Source of the DNA: Lonepinella koalarum
GTDB lineage: Bacteria; Pseudomonadota; Gammaproteobacteria; Enterobacterales; Pasteurellaceae
Length of the DNA: 64,000 nt
Direction of reading: 5' to 3'
NCBI RefSeq assembly: GCF_004565475.1
Contig: NZ_SRHX01000001.1
Span: 310,001 to 374,000 of the forward strand
Positions within the stretch are counted from its first letter, which is position 1. Every line of letters starts with the position of its first letter. The position numbers and the translations under genes were made by a program. Positions 10,541 through 19,207 of this stretch are shown here, piece after piece. The notes under the pieces are model-generated. The model worked only from the letters and a program-made list of their open reading frames with translations, was not told where the DNA came from and ran no database searches.

Positions 10541-11817
<1,277 letters not shown>

Positions 11818-11834
11818 TCCTGAGCTAAAACTTG

Positions 11835-11868
11835 GCTATCCGTTTATTGATGATCCTAAACGGATAGC
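11835..11868 (+). terminator. Stem-loop with T-run between lamB and malM
   Basis: Arms 11835-11846 and 11857-11868 pair perfectly over 12 bp with a 10-base loop. A pyrimidine-rich stretch with six Ts follows. It lies 17 bp after the lamB stop and before malM, so it would act as a partial terminator that lowers malM expression. Confidence 0.7.
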
Positions 11869-11904
11869 TATTTCCTTTTTTATTCATATTGTAGAGAGGT
11901 TAAT

Positions 11905-12804
11905 ATGAAAAAATCTTTATTTCTCACCGCACTTTTCGCTTGTTTTGCCTTGCCTGTTTCTGCTCAAACGGTGCATATTAATCCGCAAACCATGGAAAAT
12001 TTGCCATGGCAAGATGTTACTTTTTCTAAAACCCTAACCACTGAATTATCCGAACAACAAAAGCAAGCCTTTACTACGTCTTTCGCTGGTACAGAAAGCC
12101 CTGTAGCCGCTTATCGGATTCCTGCCAATCAAGGTCCATTAAGTATTGAAATTACCAGCCCAGTTGCCGATAACAATGTTTTTATTCCAAGTGCGGTGAT
12201 TTTAGATAGCAATTTTAATCTTGCGGCACAATATGATTCTTCGCACTTCCAATTTAAAGAAGAACGAGGTATGCAACCTAATCGCTTTACCGCAGAATTA
12301 GATTTAACCCCAACGGCAAATCAGGATTATATTTATTTGTTAATCTATACCACCGCACAGGATTTAAGCAAAACCACCACGGTGCCACATCCTGCTAAAG
12401 CCTATGCTAAAGCTACAGGCACCCAACCGCCAGCGATTGATGATATTGTGGTTAAACATAGCCGCCATGGTGAAGTGGCAGTGAATGTAAGCAATGGCTC
12501 AGGTACAAGATTTATTGGATTATCCGATATTTTGCCAACCACTAAAAAAACGACCAGTACAGTTGTTGGGACAACAGCAACCACGGCAACAACGACAGCA
12601 ACTGTCGCCAAAGCGAGCCAAGGGAATAAACAGGCGGTTACGACAGCAGTTGATAAAGATACCGAAGCGTATTTCAATCAAGCGGTAAGCAAAGCATTAA
12701 AAGCCAATGATATTAATAAAGCGATGAATTTGGTCAATGAAGCCGAAAAATTAGGCTTAACCAGTCCAAGACAAACGTTTTTAAAACAGGTTTCAGCGAA
12801 ATAA
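11905..12804 (+). CDS. malM: Maltose operon periplasmic protein MalM
   Basis: Periplasmic protein of the maltose regulon with no firmly assigned biochemical role. 299 residues, close to E. coli MalM (306). Residues 1-21 are a signal peptide (KKSLFLTALFACFALPVSAQ). The body carries YRIPANQGPLSIEITSPV and other MalM-type beta segments. A Thr-rich low-complexity linker near residues 210-235 separates a C-terminal helical region. An uptake signal at 11926-11934 encodes TAL in the signal peptide. It follows lamB, and GAGAGG precedes the ATG. Confidence 0.9.
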   Translation: MKKSLFLTALFACFALPVSAQTVHINPQTMENLPWQDVTFSKTLTTELSEQQKQAFTTSFAGTESPVAAYRIPANQGPLSIEITSPVADNNVFIPSAVILDSNFNLAAQYDSSHFQFKEERGMQPNRFTAELDLTPTANQDYIYLLIYTTAQDLSKTTTVPHPAKAYAKATGTQPPAIDDIVVKHSRHGEVAVNVSNGSGTRFIGLSDILPTTKKTTSTVVGTTATTATTTATVAKASQGNKQAVTTAVDKDTEAYFNQAVSKALKANDINKAMNLVNEAEKLGLTSPRQTFLKQVSAK

Positions 12805-12970
12805 TCATATATCCCCCCCGCACTCATATCCCCCGCACTCACGTACGGGGTTAAGCAAATCACGCCCCGCAGGGGCTTGGCTAAATTAAGATGCGGAGCA
12901 TCGTCACATCCGTAGCCTTGTACGCCAGTGCAGGGCGATTAGTCCCCCGCACTCACATACGGAATTTGGG
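12805..12970. repeat. GC-rich intergenic element with three copies of an 11-mer
   Basis: Part of a 365-bp gap between malM and nrdB. The motif CCCCGCACTCA occurs at 12816-12826, 12831-12841 (offset by one C) and 12945-12955. Between them are small hairpins: GCCCCGCAGGGGC near 12864 and GATGCGGAGCATC near 12890. The composition is clearly richer in GC than the neighbours. I see no credible reading frame. It looks like a degenerate repeat or a remnant of inserted DNA; I cannot name the family. Confidence 0.5.
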
Positions 12971-12975
12971 CATAA

Positions 12976-13022
12976 ACACAACATATTGTGTTTTCTAACT
13001 ATAAAAACCCATATATATGCTA
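12976..13022 (+). promoter_or_regulatory. Pair of NrdR boxes upstream of nrdBA
   Basis: Box 1 at 12976-12991 reads ACACAACATATTGTGT, a near-perfect palindrome that matches the NrdR consensus. Box 2 at 13007-13022 (ACCCATATATATGCTA) is weaker but keeps the C...G palindrome core. The two begin 31 bp apart, three helical turns, which is the spacing required for cooperative NrdR binding at known nrd promoters. I infer repression of nrdBA by NrdR. The remaining sequence to 13169 is AT-rich leader. Confidence 0.85.
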
Positions 13023-13169
13023 ATAAAAAAATTAAAAATTTTTTCCTTTATAAATCAAAACACTATTAAAAAGATGTTAAATTTGCCATTTGTCAAGTCT
13101 TGTTATCTGATTTTTTTTGTCTAAAATAACCCCCACATTTTCATTTTTTCACAGGTAGGTGAACCCATT

Positions 13170-14147
13170 ATGTCCAGAAATCTTTTTGAAAAACGCTTGA
13201 ATATTAAGCCTTATGAATATCCCGAATTGCTTGAGTTCAAAGATGCTATTCGTCATTCTTATTGGTTGCATACCGAATTTAATTTCACCGGTGATATTCA
13301 AGATTACCGTGCCACTATTAACGATCACGAACGCCAAGTGTTGACGCGCGCGATGTTAGCCATTTCGCAAGTAGAAGTGAATGTAAAACGTTTCTGGGGT
13401 GAGTTATATCGTTATTTCCCGAAACCAGAAATGGATGATGTGGGTGGCACCTTTGCAGAATCAGAAGTACGCCATAAAGATGCCTATTCTTTCTTGCTAG
13501 AAAAATTGGGTTTAAACGATATGTTTGCGCAAATTCAGGACATTGAGCCATTAATGAAGCGTATTCGTTATATGGAAAGTTTTATGAAAGAAAAAGATGC
13601 TGGCAAAGGCGAGTTTGTATTGTCTTTAGTTTTATTTTCTTTATTCGTGGAACATATTTCCTTGTTCAGTCAATTCTTAATTATGATGTCATTCAATAAG
13701 CATAGAAATCTATTCAAAGGGATTTCTAATGCGGTAGAAGCCACTTCAAAAGAGGAAGAAATTCACGGTAAATTTGGCATTGCGTTGTATGAAATTTTAC
13801 GTGATGAACATTCAGACTTATTTACTGAAGAATTTTTTACCGATCTCAAAACTTTATCCGACCAAGCTTTTGAAGCAGAGTGCGGTATTTTAGACTGGAT
13901 TTTTGAAGGTGGTGATTTAAGTTTTATCCGTAAAGAAACGGCGTTAAATTATATTAAAAGTCGTTACAATAATTCATTAACTACCTTAGGATTGACCGCC
14001 CCACATAATATTGATCCTGAATTATTAAAAGAAACCCAGTGGTTCGATATTGAAATCCTTTCTACTAAAGAAAATGATTTCTTCTATAAACGTAGCACTG
14101 ATTACAGTAAAAAAATGAAACAGATTACCGCCGATGACTTATTCTAA
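13170..14147 (+). CDS. nrdB: Class I ribonucleotide reductase, radical-generating beta subunit
   Basis: Supplies the oxidant that starts nucleotide reduction in the alpha subunit. 325 residues, shorter than the usual class Ia NrdB (about 376). Metal-site residues can be read: Glu69 at the position of E. coli Asp84, Glu99 and His102 (ESEVRH), Tyr106 four residues later, a Glu in LFVEH, and Glu-x-x-His in EEEIH. The Asp-to-Glu change together with a Tyr near 104-106 resembles the manganese class Id enzymes (Flavobacterium johnsoniae type). This is an inference. No N-terminal ATP cone is present. The gene precedes and overlaps nrdA by 14 bases, the reverse of the common nrdA-nrdB order. Confidence 0.9.
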   Translation: MSRNLFEKRLNIKPYEYPELLEFKDAIRHSYWLHTEFNFTGDIQDYRATINDHERQVLTRAMLAISQVEVNVKRFWGELYRYFPKPEMDDVGGTFAESEVRHKDAYSFLLEKLGLNDMFAQIQDIEPLMKRIRYMESFMKEKDAGKGEFVLSLVLFSLFVEHISLFSQFLIMMSFNKHRNLFKGISNAVEATSKEEEIHGKFGIALYEILRDEHSDLFTEEFFTDLKTLSDQAFEAECGILDWIFEGGDLSFIRKETALNYIKSRYNNSLTTLGLTAPHNIDPELLKETQWFDIEILSTKENDFFYKRSTDYSKKMKQITADDLF

Positions 14148-15801
14148 TCCAAACCGTCCAGACTTCGCTTGGTTAAACGAAGATAGCCGTTTGTTCTTGC
14201 AACGTGGTTACTTGCTCGAAGGAACATCCGCATTAGATCGTATTCGCTTTATCGCTGAACATGCCGAACACAAACTTGGTATCGAAGGCTATGCGGATAA
14301 ATTTTATCACTATATGGCACGTGGTTATTTTTCTCTTTCTTCACCAATTTGGTCAAACTTTGGTTTAGATCGTGGTTTGCCAATTTCCTGTTTTGGTAGT
14401 TATATTGGTGACTCCATTCACGAAATTATGGTCACTACCGCCGAAGTGGGTATGATGAGTAAAATCGGTGGTGGAACGTCAGCCTATTTTGGTGATATTC
14501 GTCCACGTGGAACTAGCATTAAAAATAATGGTAAATCAGATGGTTCATTTAACTTTACCAAACTGTTTGACACCGTGATTGACGTGATTTCACAAGGCAC
14601 CTCTCGTAAAGGACAATTTGCTGGTTATATTGATATTGAACATGGTGATATTGATGAATGGTTGGATATTCATACTGAGGGTAATCCGATTCAGTTAATG
14701 TATTATGGTGTTTGTATCGGTCACGAATGGTTAGAAAGCATGAAAGCAGGTGATCCGTATAAACGTCAACTTTGGGCGAAATTATTACAACGTAAAACCG
14801 AAACGGGTATTCCGTATTTGTTCTTTAAAGATAATGCGAACGTTGGGCGTCCAGATGTGTATAAAGATAAAAACATGGTGGTACATGCCTCAAATCTTTG
14901 TACCGAAATTATGCTACCTGCTTGTGCAGACGAAAGTTTTGTGTGCTGTTTATCATCAATGAACTTGCTTTATTTTGATGAATGGAAAGATACCGATGCC
15001 CCTGAAGTATTAACCTATTTCTTAGATGTGGTCATGAGCGAATTTATTGAAAAAAGCCAACATGTGCCGTTTCTAGAACGTGCTAACAAATTTGCTCGCC
15101 GTCACCGGGCATTGGGCTTAGGCGTGTTAGGTTGGCACAGTTATTTACAAGCCAGCAATATTGCTTTTGATAGCTTTGACGCGATGCAAAAAAATAATGA
15201 AGTGTTCCGCCTCTTAAAAGAGAAAACCTTAAACGCATCAAAAGAATTAGCACGGCGTTTTGGTGAGCCGGAATTATTACAAGGCTATGGTCGCCGTAAT
15301 ACCACATTGATGAGTATTGCGCCAACCAAATCCAGTAGCTTTATTTTAGGCAGTGTTTCACCCTCTGTTGAGCCGTTTAAATCCAATTATTATGTCAAAG
15401 ATTTAGCCAAAATCAAAACCGTTTATAAAAATCCATTCTTGGAAAAATTATTACAAGAGAAAGGCTTAGACAAAGACGAAATTTGGGATAGCATTTTATT
15501 GCATGATGGCTCGGTGCAACATTTATCACAGTTGACTGACGAAGAAAAAGAAGTATTTAAAACATTCTCTGAAATCAGTCAGTTAAGTGTGATTCAGCAA
15601 GCGGCACAACGTCAAAAATATATTGACCAAGGGCAAAGTATTAACATCATGGTTCATCCAGCTACACCAGCAAAAGACCTGAACCAGTTATACTTAACCG
15701 CCGAAGAATTAGGCCTAAAATCTATTTATTATCAATACAGCATGAGTGCTGCACAAGTGTTTAATCGTAACCTATTAAGTTGTTCAAGTTGCGAAGGCTA
15801 A
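14134..15801 (+). CDS. nrdA: Class I ribonucleotide reductase, catalytic alpha subunit without ATP cone
   Basis: Reduces ribonucleotides to deoxyribonucleotides. 555 residues against about 760 for E. coli NrdA, because the N-terminal ATP-cone is absent: the protein starts directly at the helical domain. Catalytic residues are all present: redox Cys86 (PISCFG), thiyl Cys256 with Asn254 and Glu258 (NLCTE), the partner Cys at 271/272, radical-path Tyr532-Tyr533, and C-terminal thioredoxin-accepting Cys550 and Cys553 in SCSSCEG. The ATG overlaps the end of nrdB by 14 bases, so translation is coupled. It would lack classical dATP inhibition through an ATP cone. Confidence 0.92.
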   Translation: MTYSNPNRPDFAWLNEDSRLFLQRGYLLEGTSALDRIRFIAEHAEHKLGIEGYADKFYHYMARGYFSLSSPIWSNFGLDRGLPISCFGSYIGDSIHEIMVTTAEVGMMSKIGGGTSAYFGDIRPRGTSIKNNGKSDGSFNFTKLFDTVIDVISQGTSRKGQFAGYIDIEHGDIDEWLDIHTEGNPIQLMYYGVCIGHEWLESMKAGDPYKRQLWAKLLQRKTETGIPYLFFKDNANVGRPDVYKDKNMVVHASNLCTEIMLPACADESFVCCLSSMNLLYFDEWKDTDAPEVLTYFLDVVMSEFIEKSQHVPFLERANKFARRHRALGLGVLGWHSYLQASNIAFDSFDAMQKNNEVFRLLKEKTLNASKELARRFGEPELLQGYGRRNTTLMSIAPTKSSSFILGSVSPSVEPFKSNYYVKDLAKIKTVYKNPFLEKLLQEKGLDKDEIWDSILLHDGSVQHLSQLTDEEKEVFKTFSEISQLSVIQQAAQRQKYIDQGQSINIMVHPATPAKDLNQLYLTAEELGLKSIYYQYSMSAAQVFNRNLLSCSSCEG

Positions 15802-15819
15802 TAGCTAAATAGAAACCTG

Positions 15820-15861
15820 AAGTGCGGTGAAAAAATCAAACTTTTTTCACCGCACTTTTTT
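15820..15861 (+). terminator. Terminator made of an inverted pair of uptake signals after nrdA
   Basis: Arms 15820-15835 and 15842-15857 pair perfectly over 16 bp around a 6-base loop, followed by Ts. Each arm contains AAGTGCGGTG or its complement, so two uptake signals form the hairpin. Confidence 0.9.
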
Positions 15862-15924
15862 GTAGCTTGAACTTTTGGTCTCAGAATGTAATCATAATAG
15901 GGTTACACAAAGAAAAGGGAGATT

Positions 15925-17889
15925 ATGACCATACCATTTATTCAACAACGACTGGATCAATTATTAGCGGATATTGAGCAGCAAACCGATCCTTTTGTTT
16001 TGCTCCAGTTATTTTGTCAATATTTACGTGATGGCGGACAATTTCAAGTAAATGAACGCATTAAACTATTTACTGAGTTATTACAACAACATCCAACTTT
16101 AGCCAAACGCATTGCCACCTTATTATGCCGTTGGCTCTGTCAAATACGTTTATATCCTTTGCTGGTCAGTAGTGGCATTTTAAGCCGTGACGGTTTTGGC
16201 AAAGAAATGAAGCAACGTTTATATGAAAAACTCAATCCTGCCTTTAAAGACAGCAAAGATTTGCGTGATGTGTTTTTTATGTTATTTCATGATCGTAAAG
16301 ATATGGCGTGGCTTAAGGCAATTTCAGCCAAAACATGGATAAGCCTATTTGCGACATTGGAACAATATACTGAGCAACAAGATCAGAATTGGTTGTATCA
16401 ACATCTTTATCACGAAGGCTATTCAGCCATTGAAATGTTAGCGATTTGGTTGGCGGCGGAAGATTTGGAGCCCGAATTAATGCGATTAGATCCAACGTTA
16501 TTAGATGCTCATTCGCCTTTTGTCGCGTTACAAAAAGAAGTGGCATTGTGGTTAACCGCCCAACAACAGGGTGAAGATTATGATGATAGCCATTTACAAG
16601 TCATGATATTGCAATGCCGAGAACAAATTGATCGTTTTCACAAACGTGGTGCCGTGGCAGGTTCTTCATTAGCGGTCGCCCATTTATTAGAACGTTTAAA
16701 CCAAACTCTTGAGCGTTTGGTGATGCTTAAAAGATTATTTAGTGAGAGAAAATTATCCCTACTCAGCGTACTACAAGCCACGGAAATTTTTGCCAGTGCA
16801 GCCACTGATCAGCATAATATCGGCGTCCTTTGGAAACAGAGTGCCGGTATGTTATCTCGTACTATTGCACAAAATACCAGTGATCATGGTGAACATTACG
16901 TTACTCGTACGAAAAAAGAATATTTTGCGATGTTCTATTCTGCGGCGGGCGGAGGGATTTTAATTGCTTTAATGGCGTTATTTAAAATTCATCTTGGTGA
17001 TATTATTGATGATAAAACGTGGAAAAGCCTAGCATACGGGCTAAACTATGGTTTAGGCTTTATGCTGATTTTTATGTTGCATTTTACCGTGGCTACTAAA
17101 CAGCCCGCCATGACGGCAGCCCGTTTTGCCGAAGCGGTAGAGCGTAATCCACAAGGACGAGCGGTGAACATGAAATTAGCTCAACTGTTGATTGACGTAT
17201 TACGTTCACAAACCATTGCGGTGCTAGGCAATGTGGCTTTTGCTATGGGATTGAGTGGGTTAATTGCGTATATTTATGCAGAAAAAACAGGATTGCCATT
17301 GTTGGATTCTGCTGCGATTGACTATCAACTCCATTCCATTGATCCAACCCAAGGGACATTATGGTTTGCTGCCATTGCTGGTGTATGGTTATTCTGTTCA
17401 GGGATTATTTCGGGTTATTTTGATAATCGTAGTAACTATCTCAATCTCAGAATGCGATTACCGCATCATCCACTACTGAAATATATCATGCCAGAAAAAT
17501 GCCGCATTAAATTCGCTCATTATTTACATGATAATTATGGTTCCTTAATGGGAAACTTCTGTTTCGGTATGTTGCTTGGTTTAACAGGATTGGTGGGTTA
17601 TTGGCTTGGCTTACCATTAGATATTCGCCATGTGGCATTTTCATCGGCTAATGTGGGTTATGTGGCAGTGAGTGGTCATTTCGATTGGCAAATGCTAATA
17701 CAAAGTATATGCTTTGTTTTGCTCATTGGTGTGGTGAATTTAGTGGTGAGTTTTACGTTGGCATTAAGAGTGGCATTAAGGGCGTTAAATGCAGAAATTG
17801 ACAGTTGGTGTGAAATTTGTCGCTGCTTGTGTGAAATTATCCGTAAGCGACCGTTAAGCCTATTTTTGCCAGTGCAACTAGACAGATAA
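15925..17889 (+). CDS. Gcr-family (COG4389 type) integral membrane protein annotated as site-specific recombinase
   Basis: 654 residues. The N-terminal half (to about 325) is helical and soluble. The C-terminal half has six or seven membrane segments, for example AAGGGILIALMALF near 340, LGFMLIFMLHFTV near 375, VAFAMGLSGLIAYIY near 435, CFGMLLGLTGLVGYWL near 545 and ICFVLLIGVVNLVVS near 595. It resembles proteins labelled site-specific recombinase Gcr in Neisseria and relatives. No tyrosine or serine recombinase motifs are visible, and a polytopic membrane protein is an unlikely recombinase, so the label is probably historical. It is a single gene between terminators. The family match is from memory. 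Confidence 0.7.
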   Translation: MTIPFIQQRLDQLLADIEQQTDPFVLLQLFCQYLRDGGQFQVNERIKLFTELLQQHPTLAKRIATLLCRWLCQIRLYPLLVSSGILSRDGFGKEMKQRLYEKLNPAFKDSKDLRDVFFMLFHDRKDMAWLKAISAKTWISLFATLEQYTEQQDQNWLYQHLYHEGYSAIEMLAIWLAAEDLEPELMRLDPTLLDAHSPFVALQKEVALWLTAQQQGEDYDDSHLQVMILQCREQIDRFHKRGAVAGSSLAVAHLLERLNQTLERLVMLKRLFSERKLSLLSVLQATEIFASAATDQHNIGVLWKQSAGMLSRTIAQNTSDHGEHYVTRTKKEYFAMFYSAAGGGILIALMALFKIHLGDIIDDKTWKSLAYGLNYGLGFMLIFMLHFTVATKQPAMTAARFAEAVERNPQGRAVNMKLAQLLIDVLRSQTIAVLGNVAFAMGLSGLIAYIYAEKTGLPLLDSAAIDYQLHSIDPTQGTLWFAAIAGVWLFCSGIISGYFDNRSNYLNLRMRLPHHPLLKYIMPEKCRIKFAHYLHDNYGSLMGNFCFGMLLGLTGLVGYWLGLPLDIRHVAFSSANVGYVAVSGHFDWQMLIQSICFVLLIGVVNLVVSFTLALRVALRALNAEIDSWCEICRCLCEIIRKRPLSLFLPVQLDR

Positions 17890-17895
17890 AGGAAA

Positions 17896-17918
17896 AGTGC
17901 GGTGAAAAACACCGCACT
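17896..17918. terminator. Uptake-signal hairpin between the Gcr-family gene and glpG
   Basis: AGTGCGGTG at 17896-17904 and its complement at 17910-17918 flank a run of five As. The 9-bp stem sits between convergent genes and can serve both strands. Confidence 0.65.
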
Positions 17919-17947
17919 ATTTATATGTTGCTATCATTTATATGCCA

Positions 17948-18523
17948 CTATCCAATTTTTGCTCGCAAAAAGCCAAAGATTAATCCAATAATTAAGCCAG
18001 AAATATGTGCTGCATTCCCCATTTCAACGCCAATTAATGGGCTGATAAAACCAAACGCAATCCCAACCATTAACATGGTGAAAAAGCCTTCGGGTAAATC
18101 AAATTGCGTATTGGGACTAAATTTATCCACACAAAAGACAAACCCCATGACTGCATAAACCACGCCAGATAGTCCGAAAAACCAAGGACCGGTTGACCAA
18201 TTTTGCACAACACCAGAGCCGATACCTGATACTAAATAGAGCAAAATCAACGTGAACGAGCCAAATCTTTTTTCAATCGCAGCACCAAACAGCCACCACC
18301 ACGCTAGATTGAAACCAATATGGGTGATGGATAAATGGATTAAGGTATGGCTTAAATAACGCCAATAATCTTGTTGCTCAAATTGATCTGCTGGAAAGTG
18401 CATGGTATTCAATAAAACCTCAGTTTCCAGATCAATAGTATTACCAATAATATACAAAATTACGCAAAGTGCGGTGATAAATAAAGTAAATTTTGCCGGA
18501 TGACTTCTAAAACTTGACAGCAT
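17948..18523 (-). CDS. glpG: Rhomboid intramembrane serine protease GlpG
   Basis: Cleaves membrane proteins within the bilayer. 191 residues, the short six-helix form known from Haemophilus (192 residues) without the N-terminal cytoplasmic domain of E. coli GlpG. Catalytic Ser119 lies in GLSGVVYA and catalytic His173 in NAAHISG. HIGFNLAWWW near residue 68 is the conserved helix-2 His-x-x-x-Asn motif, and WRYLSHT the loop-1 region. The gene is read toward the Gcr-family gene and is divergent from the next small gene. Confidence 0.93.
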   Translation of the reverse strand: MLSSFRSHPAKFTLFITALCVILYIIGNTIDLETEVLLNTMHFPADQFEQQDYWRYLSHTLIHLSITHIGFNLAWWWLFGAAIEKRFGSFTLILLYLVSGIGSGVVQNWSTGPWFFGLSGVVYAVMGFVFCVDKFSPNTQFDLPEGFFTMLMVGIAFGFISPLIGVEMGNAAHISGLIIGLIFGFLRAKIG

Positions 18524-18573
18524 TTGTTATATTCCTTTTATTTTTTAGCATAACTTAATATATGGGGATAAAA

Positions 18574-18888
18574 ATGGAAAACAAAAGCTTGCCAGACGGG
18601 TTTAGTGGTTTTAGTTGGTTATTAGCTGGATTTTGCTTGCCTATATTGTTTTGGCCATTATCCTTGCTGCTTTCCCCCGCTATTTTTGATAATCCAGAGC
18701 TAGATTATTTCAACCGCACTTTTATTTCATTTTCTATGTGGCTTTATCCTTTTGTATTAGCCATTATGGCACGGATTTTATTTAAGCTAAACCAACGTCA
18801 TCCCAATTTGGCGAAAAAAGCATTAATTGCAAGTGCGGTGATTTTTTGGTGTGTTGTTGGCTATGTAGTGATTGTGGGGTTTAACTAA
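18574..18888 (+). CDS. Small conserved membrane protein, function unknown
   Basis: 104 residues from the ATG at 18574, chosen because GGGGA sits 5 bases before it; an ATG at 18562 is possible but has no ribosome site. Three hydrophobic segments are visible: WLLAGFCLPILFWPLSLLL, FSMWLYPFVLAIMARIL and ALIASAVIFWCVVGYVVIV. It resembles small DUF-type membrane proteins restricted to Pasteurellaceae, but I cannot assign a function. Its end overlaps the 3' end of glpE on the other strand by 8 bases. Confidence 0.75.
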   Translation: MENKSLPDGFSGFSWLLAGFCLPILFWPLSLLLSPAIFDNPELDYFNRTFISFSMWLYPFVLAIMARILFKLNQRHPNLAKKALIASAVIFWCVVGYVVIVGFN

Positions 18889-19207
18889 ACCCCTGTTCAA
18901 TCGGCAATCCAGCTTTTTCCCATGCCTCAAAGCCACCAATAATACTATAAACCTGTTCATAGCCTTGCTCGATTAAATAGGTGGCGACACTGCGACTACT
19001 CACGCCGTGATAACAAACTAAAATCACGGGTTCATCATAATCATATTCATTTTGGAAATCGCCATAGCTTTGATTCGTTAAATGAAATGCCTCGGGAATA
19101 TGGCTGTGGCTATAACGTTGCCAATCACGCACATCTAATAAGGCACAAGTTTGTGTTTGCAACATTTCCCATGCTTGTTGAGGGCTAATATCAATTATTT
19201 GTGTCAT
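18881..19207 (-). CDS. glpE: Thiosulfate sulfurtransferase GlpE (single-domain rhodanese)
   Basis: Cytosolic rhodanese that moves sulfur from thiosulfate to thiol or cyanide acceptors. 108 residues, the GlpE length. The active loop contains Cys65 in VCYHGVSSRS, preceded by the CH2A motif LLDVRDWQRYSHSHIPEA. It overlaps the 3' end of rmuC by 17 bases and is translationally coupled to it. In enterics glpE pairs with glpG; here they are separated by one small gene. Confidence 0.92.
   Translation of the reverse strand: MTQIIDISPQQAWEMLQTQTCALLDVRDWQRYSHSHIPEAFHLTNQSYGDFQNEYDYDEPVILVCYHGVSSRSVATYLIEQGYEQVYSIIGGFEAWEKAGLPIEQGFS

Noticed and set aside
12805-12970. CRISPR array in the malM-nrdB gap
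   Set aside because: The repeats are only 11 bp, irregularly spaced and few, with no cas genes nearby.
13170-14147. Metal-free class Ie NrdB
   Set aside because: All expected carboxylate and histidine ligands are present, so the VPK/QSK substitutions of class Ie do not apply.
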